From assembly GCF_947255105.1 (NCBI RefSeq), contig NZ_CAMYFP010000004.1:1-64000 (forward strand): a stretch of DNA of 64,000 bases, in the 5' to 3' direction. Shown in pieces: positions 40,708-49,308 of the stretch (position 1 is its first letter; each line of letters begins with the position of its first letter). The notes beneath the pieces are model-generated. The model searched no databases. It saw only the letters and a list, made by a program, of their open reading frames with translations, and had not been told where the DNA came from. This DNA comes from an uncultured Campylobacter sp. Its GTDB lineage: Bacteria; Campylobacterota; Campylobacteria; Campylobacterales; Campylobacteraceae. The position numbers and the translations under genes were made by a program.

Positions 40708-41133
40708 TTATTCACCCTTTATAAAACTCTCTATTTTTTTATAGATACTAACTTTAACTAAGACCTCTTTTGGAAGATGAATTGTAATTGGTCTAGCTGA
40801 GTTATAATCTACAACTATCTTGCTTGGATAAAGGACAAATTTGGACTTTTTCTTACCATAACAAAGCATCTCTGTGCTAGCAAGCTCATCGCTTTTACTA
40901 AAAAAATAGTACTCATCAAAGCCGTCATATTTGGTAGTTAGGTTTGAGTTTATGTAAAAATAACTATTGCAATCTAGCAGCTTAAACTGCCCAAACTCTA
41001 CCTCTACCTTTAAATTTGACTCATCATCTCTTTTTTGTAACTCTATCTTTTCTACTCTATAACCATCTTTTGACAAAATCTCTGCTCCGCTGAAATTTAA
41101 AAGCATAACAACAACTAAAAAAACTGCTCTCAT
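40708..41133 (-). CDS. Ecotin-like periplasmic serine protease inhibitor
   Basis: This 141-residue exported protein has the signal MRAVFLVVVMLLNFSGA. The mature part follows ecotin through most of its length: 'YRVEKIELQKRDDESNLKVE', 'FGQFKLLDCNS', 'FDEYYFFSK', 'SDELASTEMLCYGKK' and 'VDYNSARPITIHLP'. The two disulfide cysteines are present (Cys55, Cys91). Against E. coli ecotin (STMMAC) the reactive loop reads STEMLC, putting Glu88 at P1 and Met89 at P1'. I start at ATG 41133, which overlaps the galE stop (ATGA); a GTG five codons upstream is weaker. It is encoded between galE and pglB. Ecotins block host or own trypsin-fold proteases in the periplasm. Confidence 0.8.
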   Translation of the reverse strand: MRAVFLVVVMLLNFSGAEILSKDGYRVEKIELQKRDDESNLKVEVEFGQFKLLDCNSYFYINSNLTTKYDGFDEYYFFSKSDELASTEMLCYGKKKSKFVLYPSKIVVDYNSARPITIHLPKEVLVKVSIYKKIESFIKGE

Positions 41134-42119
41134 AGTCTCTTTTCCCACTCCAAAGAGCTTTTTATGATGATAGATAGGTCATTTTTTTGAGGCTTCCATC
41201 CTGTTAAATTTATAAGCTTATCTACTTTCGATACCAAAACAGCGGGATCGCCATCTCTTCTCTTTGCAATCTCAACCTTAAAATCAACTCCACTTACAAC
41301 CTTTGCTCTATCTATCACCTCTTTTACAGAAAAGCCGTTGCCATAACCTACATTAAAAACTTCGCTATGGTTTTTATCTATGTAGTGCAACGCGTTTATG
41401 TGAGCTAGTGCAAGATCTTCTATATGTATATAGTCTCTTATGCAGGTGCCATCTTTTGTAGGATAGTCATCTCCAAATATACTCATCTTCTCTCTTTTGC
41501 CAAGAATTGTCTGACAAACTACCTTTATAAGATGAGTTGCATTTGGATAGTTTTGTCCCAAAAGCCCATCACTGCTAGCACCAGCAACATTAAAATAGCG
41601 AAGTATTGCATAACGAAAACTCTCATCTGCTCTGCCTTCATCTTTTAGTGCCCACTCAACCATAAGCTTACTTTTGCCGTAAGGATTGATTGGATTTTGC
41701 AAGCTCTCTTCGCTTACAACGCCATCTTTTGGCTCTCCATAAGTTGCCGCTGTAGATGAAAAGACAAATTTATTTACCTTAAACTCTCTTGCTAATGCAA
41801 TTAAATTTAGTGCATTTGCTGTGTTGTTTTGGTAGTATTTTATAGGATTTTGCATTGACTCAAAAACCTCAATATAGGCAGCAAAGTGGATAATAGCATC
41901 AAATTTATAGCGCTTAAAAAGCTCTCTTAGTTTTGCACTATCGCACAGATCGCACTCTACAAAATCAAAATCTCTTATCTTTTTTAAACTCTCTATCGCC
42001 TCTTTGCTTCCACTATAAAAGTTGTCTATACCAACGACTTTTGCATCGGTAGTCTCAAGTATGAGCTTTAATGTGTGTGAGCCGATATATCCAGCAGCAC
42101 CAGTAATAAGTATCTTCAC
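41130..42119 (-). CDS. galE: UDP-glucose/UDP-GlcNAc 4-epimerase
   Basis: This 329-residue short-chain dehydrogenase-type epimerase interconverts UDP-Glc/Gal and, in Campylobacter (Gne), UDP-GlcNAc/GalNAc, feeding glycan synthesis. Visible are the NAD site GAAGYIGSHTL at residues 7-17, the catalytic SSTAATYG and YGKSK (Tyr-x-x-x-Lys), and 'RYFNVAGA'. It overlaps ligE by 4 nt upstream and the ecotin-like gene downstream. Proximity to pglB supports a role in N-glycan precursor supply (inference); whether it should be called gne depends on its substrate. Confidence 0.9.
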   Translation of the reverse strand: MKILITGAAGYIGSHTLKLILETTDAKVVGIDNFYSGSKEAIESLKKIRDFDFVECDLCDSAKLRELFKRYKFDAIIHFAAYIEVFESMQNPIKYYQNNTANALNLIALAREFKVNKFVFSSTAATYGEPKDGVVSEESLQNPINPYGKSKLMVEWALKDEGRADESFRYAILRYFNVAGASSDGLLGQNYPNATHLIKVVCQTILGKREKMSIFGDDYPTKDGTCIRDYIHIEDLALAHINALHYIDKNHSEVFNVGYGNGFSVKEVIDRAKVVSGVDFKVEIAKRRDGDPAVLVSKVDKLINLTGWKPQKNDLSIIIKSSLEWEKRL

Positions 42120-42922
42120 TCTATCTCCTTTTTTATCTTTAAAAATCTTGCAAATTTGGGCTTACCGCCATTTGTAAATGAGTTAAATTTATATGTGACA
42201 ATTGTTCCTAGCTTTGGTGGATTGGCTCGCATTTCATCACTAAAACCGCCACCTATCCTAAAAACTACATCGCCATCTTTGCAGGTTATTGAGCCCATCA
42301 TTCCTTTGTATTTGCCCTTTCCATCGTTGATGGCAACAACTTCGCACTCACTATCAAAATATGGCTTTACCTTTAGGATTTTATCACTCCTACCCTTTAT
42401 ATAGCCCACCTTTGGATCTCTTACAACAAGTCCCTCACCACCTAAATCAACCACTTTTTTTAGCCGTTTTTTCAACTCTTTTTTATCTTTTATAGGCTCT
42501 TGTTTTATTATTTTTATCGGGCTGTTTGGATGAGCGTTTAGATATTTTTGTAAAATCTCAAGTCGCTCAAAAAGCCCACCTTTGGCATTTGGCACATCAA
42601 ATACCATAAATTTAAGCTCGCTCCATCTACTTTTGTCATCTTTGGTTGTGACTATTGAGAGAATCTTTTCAAACTCGCCTCTTTTGCTCCATATCTCACC
42701 ATCAATAGCAAATGGCGGGAACTCTTTCGTCCAAAACTCAGGCACAAAGAGTCTTTTGCCACTTTTGCTAAGAAGTTTCTCTCCATCCCAAAACCCTCTA
42801 ACGCCGTCATATTTCTCGCTTACAACATAGCCGCTGATATTTTGATCTTTATAGACTCCAACAAGCATAATGTCGCTAAAAAGGGATAAATTTAGGGCCA
42901 AAACAATAAGTAAAACTCTCAA
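42116..42922 (-). CDS. Periplasmic ATP-dependent DNA ligase (LigE type)
   Basis: This 268-residue minimal ATP-dependent ligase has a secretion signal (MRVLLIVLALNLSLFSD). The adenylation motif I is EKYDG (Lys37). Further motifs are 'FAIDGEIW' (III/IIIa region), 'GGEGLVVRDP' (IV), 'DKILKVKPY' (V) and a short OB domain ending 'FARFLKIKK'. Homologs (LigE) in Neisseria and other bacteria are periplasmic and have been linked to extracellular DNA and natural competence. It lies 54 bp downstream of the IMPase-family gene and is coupled to galE (ATGA). The chromosomal NAD ligase must be elsewhere. Confidence 0.85.
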   Translation of the reverse strand: MRVLLIVLALNLSLFSDIMLVGVYKDQNISGYVVSEKYDGVRGFWDGEKLLSKSGKRLFVPEFWTKEFPPFAIDGEIWSKRGEFEKILSIVTTKDDKSRWSELKFMVFDVPNAKGGLFERLEILQKYLNAHPNSPIKIIKQEPIKDKKELKKRLKKVVDLGGEGLVVRDPKVGYIKGRSDKILKVKPYFDSECEVVAINDGKGKYKGMMGSITCKDGDVVFRIGGGFSDEMRANPPKLGTIVTYKFNSFTNGGKPKFARFLKIKKEIE

Positions 42923-42976
42923 ATTTCGCCTCCAAAAAAGTTTTAAATTATATCAAAAGCTTCATAAAAAACAAAA

Positions 42977-43738
42977 CTATGAAAAAAGTGCCTCTTTAAG
43001 CCAACTATCAATCTTGGAATTTGTATAAAAAAACATAATGTCTTTTTCTAGTTTTATATGCTCTACATGCCCGCCTGCCTCGCTTAAGATCAGCTCTCCT
43101 GCAATATAGTCCCACTCATTTATGCAAAACTCAAAATAACCATCGCAAAAACCAGCCGCCAAAAAGCAAAGATCAGCCGCTGCACTTCCACTTCTTCTAA
43201 TACCTGCTATTTTGTTTATGATTTTGTTAAAATACTTCAAATTTGGATTGTAAGTAGCTCTGCTATAGGGAAAACCTGTAGAGATGAGCGCTTTGTCTAA
43301 AGAGCTAGTCAAAGAGACGCTAAGCCTTTGTTCGTTTAAAAATGCACCGCTTCCCTTTATGGCATGAAAAAAGAAGCCCAAAAGTGGCAAATAGACTATT
43401 CCAAGCATAGTTTCATCATCTTTTTTAAGACCAATACTTATAGAATAGATCGGATACCTATGGATAAAATTTGTCGTGCCGTCTATTGGATCAATGACAA
43501 AGGTCCAAGGAGAGCTTCCCTTTATCTCGCCACTTTCTTCACTAAGTATAGAAAAGCTTGCAAAGTTTGTCTGGATAAATTTGATGATCTTCTCTTCGCA
43601 CTCTTTGTCAATCGATGTTACAAAGTCTATTTTGCTACTTTTCATCTCAATATCAAAATTAGACGCAGTCTTTAAAAACTCTCCAAGTTCCATCAAAAAT
43701 GGTCTAAATTTATCTCTTATCGCCTCTAAATTTATCAA
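42977..43738 (-). CDS. Inositol monophosphatase family protein
   Basis: This 253-residue Mg-dependent phosphatase of the SuhB/IMPase/CysQ fold carries LSEESGE, the metal motif DPIDGTTNF at about residue 80, and WDYIAGELI near the end. Substrate could be inositol phosphate, PAP or a sugar phosphate; reading does not decide. Starts at TTG 43738, coupled to the exonuclease stop, and ends the gapA-led gene run. Confidence 0.88.
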   Translation of the reverse strand: MINLEAIRDKFRPFLMELGEFLKTASNFDIEMKSSKIDFVTSIDKECEEKIIKFIQTNFASFSILSEESGEIKGSSPWTFVIDPIDGTTNFIHRYPIYSISIGLKKDDETMLGIVYLPLLGFFFHAIKGSGAFLNEQRLSVSLTSSLDKALISTGFPYSRATYNPNLKYFNKIINKIAGIRRSGSAAADLCFLAAGFCDGYFEFCINEWDYIAGELILSEAGGHVEHIKLEKDIMFFYTNSKIDSWLKEALFS

Positions 43739-44526
43739 GACAAAATCCCCTTAATCTCATCTTCTATCGCCTTGGAAAAGACCTCTTTGTAGTTTTTATC
43801 GTCTGATTTGATAAACTCATTCATAACAGAAAGATAGTTACAATAATCATTTATGACTAAATTGCCCTTTAAAAGCTCAAATTTCAAAAAGAGCCAATAG
43901 GTATTTAAAACATCACTTTCACAATACTGCTCTATAAGGTCTAAGCTATCACTATAAAAAAGAGCGCTTACCTCATCGCCTTTGGTGTCAAATTTGCCCG
44001 GCAAGCCAACACTTTTGCAAATCTCATCAAGTTTTAATCCTCTAATAGCGCCAAAATCGCTAATTTGATCTAGCAAGTCACAATGAAAGCGCTCATTATA
44101 TCGGTAGCGATAGTTCTCCCATTTGCTCTTGTTTAGCTCCTTGTTTTCAACCTCAAAATAGGAGTGCGCGCTAAGATTGTATCTCATCGCTCTAGCCATT
44201 ATCAAAGGAAGGTCAAAGCCTCTGCCGTTGAAGCTTATAAGGCGCGGATTGTGTGAGTTAAGAAAGCTTATAAACTGAGCAATTCTACTCTTTTCATCCT
44301 CTCCCTTCATGGTAGAAACTCTCTTAAACTTGCCAAAGTCATCGGCAATTACAGCACTTATGCAGACAATTTTATGAAAGCAAACTGGCAAAAATGTAGT
44401 GCCATTATTTTTCAAAAACTCCTCTTGAGCAGTAACGCCAACCTCTTCATCGCTCCCCTCATACCCAAAAACAGATCTTATAACACTAGCATCTGGAATT
44501 GTCTCAACATCAAAAACACAAATCAT
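43735..44526 (-). CDS. PolB-like 3'-5' exonuclease (DEDDy family)
   Basis: This 263-residue single-domain exonuclease shows the acidic motifs: Exo I VFDVETIPD (Asp5, Glu7), Exo II 'LISFNGRGFDLPLIM' and Exo III 'YCESDVLNTYWLF' (Asp with a nearby Tyr). No polymerase domain is attached. Such stand-alone proteins are annotated as predicted PolB-like 3'-5' exonucleases, possibly for DNA repair. It overlaps both neighbours by 4 nt. Confidence 0.85.
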   Translation of the reverse strand: MICVFDVETIPDASVIRSVFGYEGSDEEVGVTAQEEFLKNNGTTFLPVCFHKIVCISAVIADDFGKFKRVSTMKGEDEKSRIAQFISFLNSHNPRLISFNGRGFDLPLIMARAMRYNLSAHSYFEVENKELNKSKWENYRYRYNERFHCDLLDQISDFGAIRGLKLDEICKSVGLPGKFDTKGDEVSALFYSDSLDLIEQYCESDVLNTYWLFLKFELLKGNLVINDYCNYLSVMNEFIKSDDKNYKEVFSKAIEDEIKGILS

Positions 44527-45539
44527 AAAAACGCCCTTTTGTATGGATTTGGAATCTTACTTTTGTCACTATTTGCCAAGGCAAACAGAACTAAATTTGG
44601 ATTTCTTAAAAGCTCTCGTCCATAAGCTACCATGTCGCAAACTTCTCCTTTTAAAAGTGCCTCTCCCTCATTTGGCGTAGTTATAAGTCCTACGGCAATA
44701 ACTGGTATATTTACAACTTTTTTGATCTCTTTTGCATAACCGCACTGATAAAAAGGCTCGATTTTTGGCATCAAACTTGGCTTTTCATGGTTGCCGCCGC
44801 TACTTACATGGATATAACTTGCACCAAGAAAATCAAGCCATACAGCAAGTTTTTTGCTATCCTCAATATCAAAACCGCCACTCTCCCACTCGCTTGCACT
44901 TATCCTAACGCCAAAGACAATATTTTCTTTTTTTAACCTACTCACTATCTCAAAAAGAAAATTAAACCTAGAGAGTAGATCTTTTCCAAATTTATCATCT
45001 CTAAGGTTAGTTAGCGGACTTAAAAACTGATGTATCAAATAGCCATGAGCGCCATGTATCTCTACAAAGTCATATCCAGCCTCAACCGCTCTTTTAGAAG
45101 CACTTATAAAAGAGTCAATTATCTCATAAATTTCATCAATAGATAACTCTCTAGCCTCATCATACTCATCGCTAAATTTACTCTTAGATGGCGCAACAGG
45201 CTTTGTTGTAGAACTTTTGCTCTTTCTGCCAGCATGAGATAGCTGCACTCCAACCAAAGCACCATAGCTCTTTATCTCTTTTACAAGTTTGGCGTGAGAG
45301 TCTATCTGACTATCATCCCAAAGTCCAAGATCAAAATCGCTTATCCTTCCGCGCTTTTGGACAGCTGTTGCCTCAACTATGATAGTGCCAACCTCTCCGA
45401 TAGCTCTTGCGGCATAGTGAGTGTGATGAAATGGCTCTACCATTCCATCATCTTTTGCCATATAGAGGCACATTGGTGGCATTACAACTCTGTTTTTTGC
45501 TTCATAACTGCCAAAGCTAACAGAGCTTAATAACTTCAT
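44523..45539 (-). CDS. Old yellow enzyme family NADH:flavin oxidoreductase
   Basis: This 338-residue FMN-dependent ene-reductase of the YqjM-like class has 'RVVMPPMCLYMA' at the FMN loop, VQLSHAGRKS, 'VEIHGAHGYLIHQFLSP' with the His-x-x-His pair, and 'DMVAYGRELLRNP'. I take ATG 45539 (MKLLSSVSFG), which overlaps the fabI stop as ATGA; an upstream in-frame start would add eight residues unlike the family. Substrate is unknown; these enzymes reduce activated alkenes, often in stress response. Confidence 0.88.
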   Translation of the reverse strand: MKLLSSVSFGSYEAKNRVVMPPMCLYMAKDDGMVEPFHHTHYAARAIGEVGTIIVEATAVQKRGRISDFDLGLWDDSQIDSHAKLVKEIKSYGALVGVQLSHAGRKSKSSTTKPVAPSKSKFSDEYDEARELSIDEIYEIIDSFISASKRAVEAGYDFVEIHGAHGYLIHQFLSPLTNLRDDKFGKDLLSRFNFLFEIVSRLKKENIVFGVRISASEWESGGFDIEDSKKLAVWLDFLGASYIHVSSGGNHEKPSLMPKIEPFYQCGYAKEIKKVVNIPVIAVGLITTPNEGEALLKGEVCDMVAYGRELLRNPNLVLFALANSDKSKIPNPYKRAFL

Positions 45540-46363
45540 TTTATTTTGTCCATGTCCCAACAAAGAGTGGTATTGCCATCATCATCTTTCTCAACGTCGC
45601 CCATTCCCATGATGTTGTAACCGCCATCTACATAGTGAATCTCGCCCGTTACTGCACTTGAGAGATCACTCAAAAGATAGGCGCCACTCTTGCCAACATC
45701 CTCTATAGTTACATTTCTTTTAAGAGGTGAGTTTAGTTCATTCCACTTAAGAATCATTCTAAAATCTCCAATCCCGCTAGCTGCTAAAGTTTTGATAGGA
45801 CCAGCTGAGATGGCATTTACTCTTATGTTTTTTCTACCAAGATCTCTTGCAAGATATCTTACAGTGCTCTCAAGCGCTGCTTTTGCAACTCCCATAACAT
45901 TGTAGTGAGGGACAAATTTAGGTCCGCCAAGATAGGTTAGAGTTAGGATAGAGCCACCCTCATTTAAAACTGGCAAAACTGCCTTTGTAAGAGAGATGAG
46001 AGAATAGACACTAGTTCCCATAGCAATATCAAACGCCTCTTTTGAAGTATCGACAAAATCGCCCTCCAAAGCCTCTTTTGGTGCAAAAGCAACTGCGTGA
46101 AGGACAAAATCTATCTCTCCTAAATCCCTCTTGATATGCTCTTTTAAAGAGTCTAAATGCTCTTGATTGTTTACATCAAGCTCATAGACAAAGCTGCTTC
46201 CAAGCTCATCTGCTATTGGTTTTACCCTTTTAAATAGAGCTTCATTTAGGTAGGTAAAAGCAAGAGTTGCACCCTGCTCTTTGCAAGCTTTGGCTATTCC
46301 ATAAGCTATCGATCTTTGATTTGCAACACCGACAATTAGTCCCTTTTTTCCCTTAAGAATCAT
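45536..46363 (-). CDS. fabI: Enoyl-[acyl-carrier-protein] reductase (NADH)
   Basis: FabI performs the last step of each fatty acid elongation cycle. The 275-residue SDR shows GLIVGVANQRSIAYGIA at the nucleotide site, 'FVLHAVAFAPKEAL', the catalytic 'YNVMGVAKAALE' (Tyr and Lys) and 'GPIKTLAASGI'. It is the usual target of triclosan-type inhibitors. Overlaps tpiA and the OYE gene by 4 nt each. Confidence 0.96.
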   Translation of the reverse strand: MILKGKKGLIVGVANQRSIAYGIAKACKEQGATLAFTYLNEALFKRVKPIADELGSSFVYELDVNNQEHLDSLKEHIKRDLGEIDFVLHAVAFAPKEALEGDFVDTSKEAFDIAMGTSVYSLISLTKAVLPVLNEGGSILTLTYLGGPKFVPHYNVMGVAKAALESTVRYLARDLGRKNIRVNAISAGPIKTLAASGIGDFRMILKWNELNSPLKRNVTIEDVGKSGAYLLSDLSSAVTGEIHYVDGGYNIMGMGDVEKDDDGNTTLCWDMDKIK

Positions 46364-47037
46364 CTACACTCCTTTATTAAATTTAAAAATTCTTTTGCAT
46401 TTAAACTGGCACTTCCCACCAAAACTCCATCGCAATTTTTGATTTGTGAGATGGCCTTTATATTTTCCAAATTTACGCTACCTCCATAAAGCAAAGGGGC
46501 ATTACTTAGAGTTTTTAAAAAGTCCAAAATCTCTTTGATATATTCTGTTGTTGCACTCTTGCCACTTCCAATAGCCCAAATAGGCTCATAAGCAATGGTT
46601 AGCTTATCGTAGCCCAGATCTATGTTTTTAAGCTGTGATTTTAAAAAAGATTTGGTTGAGCCATTCATATAGACAATATCGCTCTCGCCTATACAATAGA
46701 CTACATCATAGCCCTGTTTTTTGGCAAACTCAAATTTATCCCTTAAAAAATCATCCGATTCACCTAAAATAGTTCTTCTTTCACTATGCCCTATCAAAAG
46801 TGTCTCTATACCAAACTCATCAAGCATCTCTTTGGTAATCTCCCCTGTAAAAGAGCCTTTAAGTGCTGGATAGAAGTTTTGAGCACCCTGTTTAAACTTG
46901 TGCTTTTTGCCACTAAATGCACTAAATGGCGGAAAAACAACTACACTTTGCCCATCTAGCTCTTTGTCTAAAATCTCTGCATAGTTGCTAAAACTCTCTC
47001 TTGTATGATTTGACTTTAAATTTGCATAAAACTTCAC
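46360..47037 (-). CDS. tpiA: Triosephosphate isomerase
   Basis: TpiA interconverts DHAP and glyceraldehyde 3-phosphate. At 225 residues it is at the short end for the family, as in other campylobacters. Present are NLKSNHTRES (Asn, Lys), LIGHSERR (catalytic His), 'AYEPIWAIGSGKSA' (catalytic Glu) and 'LYGGSVN'. The start is GTG, overlapping the pgk stop (TAGTG). Confidence 0.95.
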   Translation of the reverse strand: MKFYANLKSNHTRESFSNYAEILDKELDGQSVVVFPPFSAFSGKKHKFKQGAQNFYPALKGSFTGEITKEMLDEFGIETLLIGHSERRTILGESDDFLRDKFEFAKKQGYDVVYCIGESDIVYMNGSTKSFLKSQLKNIDLGYDKLTIAYEPIWAIGSGKSATTEYIKEILDFLKTLSNAPLLYGGSVNLENIKAISQIKNCDGVLVGSASLNAKEFLNLIKECR

Positions 47038-48239
47038 TAATCTCTCCTTATAAGAGCCTTAACTCCTGGCAGCTCTTTGCCCTCTATTAGCTCCAAACTA
47101 GCTCCACCACCCGTTGAGATAAAGGTCATATAGTCGCTATCTCCTGCTCTTTCAACTGCATCAGCAGTATCTCCACCACCTATAACGCTAGTTGCTTGAC
47201 TCTCGGCTATAGCGTGACTTATCCTAATACTTCCTTTGGCAAATTTATCCAACTCAAAAACTCCCATTGGTCCATTCCACCAAATAGTCTGTGCATCACT
47301 CATTGCAATCTTAAAGAGCTCAACAGTTGCAGGACCGATATCTAGGGCCATCCACTCCTTTGGAATCTCCTGCGTTGTAGTTATCTTTGTAACTGCCTCA
47401 TTGCTACAAACCATTGCTGTTATGGCATCTACTGGAAGATAAATTTTAACTCCAAGCTCTTTTCCTCTATTTAGTATCTCCAAAGCCTCATCTATCAAAT
47501 CTTCCTCTAAAAGTGAGTTTCCGATACCATATCCAAGTGCTTTTAAAAAGGTAAAGGCCATGCCGCCGCCAATTAAGAGCTTATCTACTTTTGGTATGAG
47601 GTTGGTTAGGGCTTGAAGTTTGCCACTTACCTTGCTTCCGCCAACTACAGCGACAAATGGACGAATTGGTTTTTTTATGAGATTTTGGGCAAAATTTATC
47701 TCTTTTATGAGCAAAAATCCAGCTGCTTTGTGGCGATCATCGAAAAATTTAGTGATTGCCTCAACTGAAGCGTGCGCTCTGTGACATACGCCAAATGCGT
47801 CATTGATATAGTAGTCTGCAAAACTTGCCAAAGTCTTTGCAAATTTATCATCATTGCTAGTTTCGCCCTTTTGAAATCTCAAGTTATCAAGGAGTAAAAT
47901 CTCGCCACTTTTTAGTTCATTTACAGCTTTTTTTGCCTTATCGCCTATGACATCTTTTACAAATTTAACCTCTTTTTTAAGAAGTCTTGAAAGTCTTTTT
48001 GCAATAGGCTCCAAAGAAAAGCGCTCTTCATATCCATTTTTAGGTCGTCCAAGATGGCTAGCAAGCACTATACTACATCCCTCATCTAGACAATATCTTA
48101 TGGTTGGAATGGCCGATCTTACTCTTCTATCATCACTTATATTTAAAAACTCATCCATAGGGACATTAAAATCACATCTTAAAAATACCCTACTGCCCTC
48201 TTTAAGCTCAATGTTTTTTATAGAAAGTATCCCTGTCAT
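47037..48239 (-). CDS. pgk: Phosphoglycerate kinase
   Basis: This 400-residue glycolytic/gluconeogenic kinase has 'VFLRCDFNVPMD' (Arg-Asp substrate site), 'LASHLGRPK', 'LLDNLRFQKGE', 'DAFGVCHRAHAS', 'VVGGSKVSGK' and the nucleotide loop 'IGGGDTADAVE'. The start overlaps the gapA stop by 4 nt and the end overlaps the GTG of tpiA. Confidence 0.97.
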   Translation of the reverse strand: MTGILSIKNIELKEGSRVFLRCDFNVPMDEFLNISDDRRVRSAIPTIRYCLDEGCSIVLASHLGRPKNGYEERFSLEPIAKRLSRLLKKEVKFVKDVIGDKAKKAVNELKSGEILLLDNLRFQKGETSNDDKFAKTLASFADYYINDAFGVCHRAHASVEAITKFFDDRHKAAGFLLIKEINFAQNLIKKPIRPFVAVVGGSKVSGKLQALTNLIPKVDKLLIGGGMAFTFLKALGYGIGNSLLEEDLIDEALEILNRGKELGVKIYLPVDAITAMVCSNEAVTKITTTQEIPKEWMALDIGPATVELFKIAMSDAQTIWWNGPMGVFELDKFAKGSIRISHAIAESQATSVIGGGDTADAVERAGDSDYMTFISTGGGASLELIEGKELPGVKALIRRD

Positions 48240-49246
48240 TTAAGTCCTTTGCTCTTTGCTGCATAGAGTGCCAAATCCACAAGTCTTTGCGAATAACCCC
48301 ACTCATTGTCATACCACGCCATAACTTTTATAAAGTCATCGCAAATTACCTGAGTTAAGTCGGTTGCAACGATACTAGAATAGCTAGAGCCAACAAAATC
48401 ACTAGAAACTCTAAACTCCTCATCAATACCCAAAATCCCACTCATCTGCCCTTTAGAATACTCAATAAAAATCTCATTAAGCTCATCTTTTGTGGTTTTT
48501 TTCTCGCAGTAAGCGGTAAGATCTACCATAGAGACATTTGGAACAGGCACTCTAATACTTTGTCCATGGAGCTTGCCCTTTAAATTTGGAAGAACTAGAC
48601 TTATCGCTTTTGCAGCACCAGTTGTAGTTGGAACTATATTGCAAGCCGCAGCCCTACTTCTTCTTAGATCTTTAGTCTTAATATCAAGCAGACTTTGTCC
48701 GTTGGTATAGGCATGAACGGTTGTCATCAAGCCCTTTTTTATACCAAGCTCTCTGTCTATTATCTTGGCAATTGGCGCTAAACAATTTGTTGTGCAGCTT
48801 GCATTTGAGATGATTGATTGGTTGTTGTAACTCTCTTCATTTACACCCATCACAAAGGTTGGAGTCTCATCTTTTGCAGGGGCTGAAAGCACTACCAAAT
48901 TTATACCTTTTTTTAGATAAGGGGCACAATCTTGTGTCGTTAAAAATGCCCCTGTGCATTCTAAAACTACCTGTGCGCCGTATTTATCAAAGTTAAGCTC
49001 ATCTAGGCTTCTTGTAGAAAAAACTGGGATTTTTTTGCCATCTATCGCAATGCTATTTTCATCTATATACTCTACTTTTTTGTTAAATTTGCCGTGAACT
49101 GAGTCATATTGTAAAAGATATCTAGTTACCTCTCTTTTTGCTGTATCGTTTATGGCAACTAGCTCGACATCATCGCGATTTGAGATGATTCTTGCCGCGC
49201 ACCTACCTATCCGCCCAAAACCATTGATTGCAATCTTTAAACTCAT
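48236..49246 (-). CDS. gapA: Glyceraldehyde-3-phosphate dehydrogenase
   Basis: This 336-residue NAD-dependent enzyme has INGFGRIGRCAAR at the cofactor site, the catalytic 'SNASCTTNCLAP' (Cys) and 'VHAYTNGQ' (His). It heads the gapA-pgk-tpiA-fabI run. AAAGGACG precedes the ATG, and a TAAAAT -10-like element lies in the 62-bp divergent gap with nadD. Confidence 0.97.
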   Translation of the reverse strand: MSLKIAINGFGRIGRCAARIISNRDDVELVAINDTAKREVTRYLLQYDSVHGKFNKKVEYIDENSIAIDGKKIPVFSTRSLDELNFDKYGAQVVLECTGAFLTTQDCAPYLKKGINLVVLSAPAKDETPTFVMGVNEESYNNQSIISNASCTTNCLAPIAKIIDRELGIKKGLMTTVHAYTNGQSLLDIKTKDLRRSRAAACNIVPTTTGAAKAISLVLPNLKGKLHGQSIRVPVPNVSMVDLTAYCEKKTTKDELNEIFIEYSKGQMSGILGIDEEFRVSSDFVGSSYSSIVATDLTQVICDDFIKVMAWYDNEWGYSQRLVDLALYAAKSKGLK

Positions 49247-49263
49247 TTATCGTCCTTTTTAGG

Positions 49264-49269
49264 TATAAT
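49264..49269 (+). promoter_or_regulatory. -10 element for nadD-rsfS
   Basis: TATAAT on the plus strand, 39 bp before the nadD start, inside the divergent gap with gapA. Confidence 0.5.
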
Positions 49270-49308
49270 GACCTACATTTTACTAAACTAAAGGTTAAAA
49301 AACATTAA

